Of a stretch of DNA of 57,829 nt, positions 57,601-57,829 are shown in pieces (position 1 is the stretch's first letter; the number at the start of each line of letters is the position of its first letter). The stretch spans positions 821,850 to 879,678 of the forward strand of contig DYIU01000001.1 of assembly GCA_020723485.1 (NCBI GenBank), written 5' to 3'. The notes under the pieces are model-generated. The model worked only from the letters and a program-made list of their open reading frames with translations, was not told where the DNA came from and did not search any database. The translations under genes were made by a program, and so were the position numbers. The stretch comes from Acidimicrobium ferrooxidans. Lineage in GTDB: Bacteria > Actinomycetota > Geothermincolia > Fen-727 > Anoxymicrobiaceae.

Positions 57601-57829
57601 TCGAGCCCGGCCGACGTCAGGATCACCTACATGCTCGGCACCGGCCAGACGAAAGAGCAGTCCCTCGCCGTGGGCCCGCACTCCCGCGCGACGGTCCGGG
57701 TGGCGGACACCCTGGGCCAGGCGAACGACGATGCCCACGACTTCTCCGCGAAGGTGGAGGCGCGGAACGGCACCGGCATAATCGCCGAGCGCCCCGTCTA
57801 CTTCGATTACCGGGGCACGATATCAGGCG
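54652..57829 (+). CDS. Exported six-hairpin glycosidase-like protein with malectin-like domain and surface repeats, incomplete at 3' end
   Basis: The reading frame is open from 54652 to the window edge (1059 residues seen). A hydrophobic signal (about 31-53) ends in AAASC, a possible lipobox with C55. Residues about 58-155 look like a malectin domain (SVELSFVEHEFGAGGRRRF then FDI-like NNLDIFAAV). A beta-rich part follows, then an (alpha/alpha)6 region (about 550-895) with PHDVGIVDHADGQAYDHDMP then VEENLNYL, close to the PHDLG...MPVEE motif of DUF4965/DUF1793 glutaminase-A-like proteins and recalling GH52/GH116. From about 930 come surface repeats (FYFAEGSTRPGFDPYICVQN). A glycan-active role is inferred. 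Residues 14-23 are encoded by a REP-like half element; GGGGGCCGG precedes the ATG. Confidence 0.7.
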   Translation, partial: MVAKGRRESAGPQRNNGVRSLCCVFSRFRREALLLAGALAASALVLGLFCAAASCAPQVIVELRQDNGSDLTYASNFGVPIRGTGSGTLQQYKFQRQRKGRVFSYVIANLEPGSACSVELSFVEHEFGAGGRRRFNVYVQSALVLNNLDIFAAVGSDSACQATFESRVGTDGRLAVQFRSDEPGCVDYATVSTIRVHRGGTDLVEIDASQSRNNMNPAIRHYDTNTQDTYEGILGRLGARASLDLLPQRLAARFSTLGTWTGDLAELVVALKHGREVRALPLTDRFPAWENIHQTQTMTSQSLECSSGSMPLEVKATFRAPFYPRNEKVSSAPFFFVDLEVTNTGGMPASGSLMVALPMKEGLDYCDVTGYSSAGVRGLRWKSRYTYCDETFSLRGARSATEALAVPASEATGVDFRGSTQAEFGSFDADTLWGWTSPAGFPAGSGEPGRPLFSFFPRGYAGCVWTLTDLAPGASATRHLVLAGFSSSNILSVKNSSFQDSSYKFRYNQYFDSVESVLEYAVGSRRAGDDIAGKSEFFDSTVSSDEYLSLDPACEAGLRDLVSTSFQTFLTNTWWARSSAGRDWFSVWEGTWMRFHSTVDVEYNQAWFYYQFWPELMPMILDQWFLYTKSNEAGPYLPHDVGIVDHADGQAYDHDMPVEENLNYLLMLYRYWKASGDTAFVSARFERLRGLAQFVMNCDTNGNGLPDKHSETTFDDGTPALERGKDQVYLGFKCLAAFRGAREMAMAVSPAQGAFAAACDGRVELINQTLERDTWLSDHFAVCLDGGVERADREAYSIHSGNGLLYLLGASRDPGVNSTNYARLRRDISLATPRTWGPYGSRHTTFDPGRMWISSNIWRDALAAYSDVSLFGRSPLALSQTYWDFEKYLAAHLWGGYWDGMIYGSGAPGERMRPSPQGGQPLVYAVAPPVGIIAERPVYFDYRGTISGGHDVVGTTSPASTFYFAEGSTRPGFDPYICVQNPGSSPADVRITYMLGTGQTKEQSLAVGPHSRATVRVADTLGQANDDAHDFSAKVEARNGTGIIAERPVYFDYRGTISG
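54691..54725. repeat. REP-like half element within the 5' coding region
   Basis: CGCAACAACGGGGTCAGGTC followed by ACTTTGTTGCGTTTT. From the GGGG at 54700-54703 to TTGTTGC the bases equal the left arm of the element at 7776, and the preceding CGCAACA also occurs before both full copies (7768, 9719). No right arm is found. It lies 39 bases inside the glycosidase-like gene, in frame. Confidence 0.75.
57442..57496 (+). repeat. 55-bp exact direct repeat, first copy
   Basis: Bases 57442-57496 are identical to 57775-57829, 333 bases apart (111 codons), and encode the closing strand of the surface module (GIIAERPVYFDYRGTISG). The repeated protein modules elsewhere in the window differ at many codons, so this identity reflects a recent duplication. 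Confidence 0.85.
57775..57829 (+). repeat. 55-bp exact direct repeat, second copy, at the window edge
   Basis: Identical to 57442-57496. The sequence stops at the last identical base examined, so the repeat could extend beyond the window. Confidence 0.85.

Noticed and set aside
1-57829. CRISPR arrays, rRNA genes, prophage or complete insertion sequences
   Set aside because: No regularly spaced repeats, rRNA-like stretches, transposase or phage structural genes were seen. The holin-X-like gene stands alone and is a chromosomal family.

Overview
This is a high-GC window with dense, well-spaced genes, strong Shine-Dalgarno sites and frequent GTG/TTG starts. It encodes a tungsten-type aldehyde ferredoxin oxidoreductase, a DMSO-reductase-family molybdo/tungsto-enzyme, electron-transfer flavoprotein, many low-potential Fe-S proteins, a SpoIID-domain protein and large exported proteins with a recurring surface module. 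These point to an anaerobic, Gram-positive-type bacterium. A deep-branching, Geothermincolia-like Actinomycetota is my best guess, but that is inference and no rRNA or tRNA gene is present to confirm it.

Layout. 1-2.0 kb (minus): the start of a cell-wall protein with a PG_binding_4-like domain, and a beta-lactamase-fold lipoprotein. 2.1-14.7 kb (plus): operon A, opened by a TetR regulator behind a near-consensus promoter. It holds two VAO/GlcD-type flavoproteins around a small helical protein, a CCG-type (HdrD/GlcF-like) Fe-S protein, a FixC-like flavoprotein with a FixX-like ferredoxin, an amidohydrolase, a tungsten AOR and EtfA/EtfB. Two REP-like palindromes sit at gene junctions inside it. 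14.7-16.4 kb (minus): a winged-helix-like/nucleotidyltransferase pair behind a near-consensus promoter, resembling a toxin-antitoxin module. 16.4-19.9 kb: SpoIID, V4R, holin-X and GNAT genes.

19.9-33.4 kb (minus): operon B, thirteen closely packed genes. In transcription order: SCP2-like protein, Mo/W oxidoreductase, its 4-cluster ferredoxin, a CCxCCC Fe-S protein, aconitase-family large and small subunits, a metallo-beta-lactamase-fold protein, an Fe-S flavin reductase of the OYE family, a PEP-mutase/isocitrate-lyase-family lyase, a small helical protein, a CCG Fe-S protein, a truncated VAO flavoprotein and a 2-hydroxyacid dehydrogenase. A second TetR gene lies just upstream. Matching 20-bp operator-like sequences sit in front of both it and operon B.

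34.5-57.8 kb: mainly exported and envelope-related genes. Four unrelated enzymes or propellers (5'-nucleotidase, M23-like, streptogramin-lyase-like propeller, six-hairpin glycosidase-like) carry tandem copies of one roughly 100-residue module. Between them are PlsC, hydrolase, methyltransferase, radical SAM, Fe-S, PhoU, HdeD and RRM genes, and a three-gene operon (enoyl-CoA hydratase, ThDP enzyme, alpha/beta hydrolase).

How it fits together. Operons A and B carry paralogous copies of one three-part unit: VAO-type flavoprotein, roughly 110-residue helical protein, and CCG Fe-S protein with a distinctive N-terminal Cys motif. In A the unit lies beside a complete FixABCX-like set and a ferredoxin-linked AOR, so A can be read as an anaerobic oxidation system that may use flavin-based bifurcation. 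In B it lies beside a hydratase/lyase pair that could split a methylated malate. Substrates cannot be read from the sequence.
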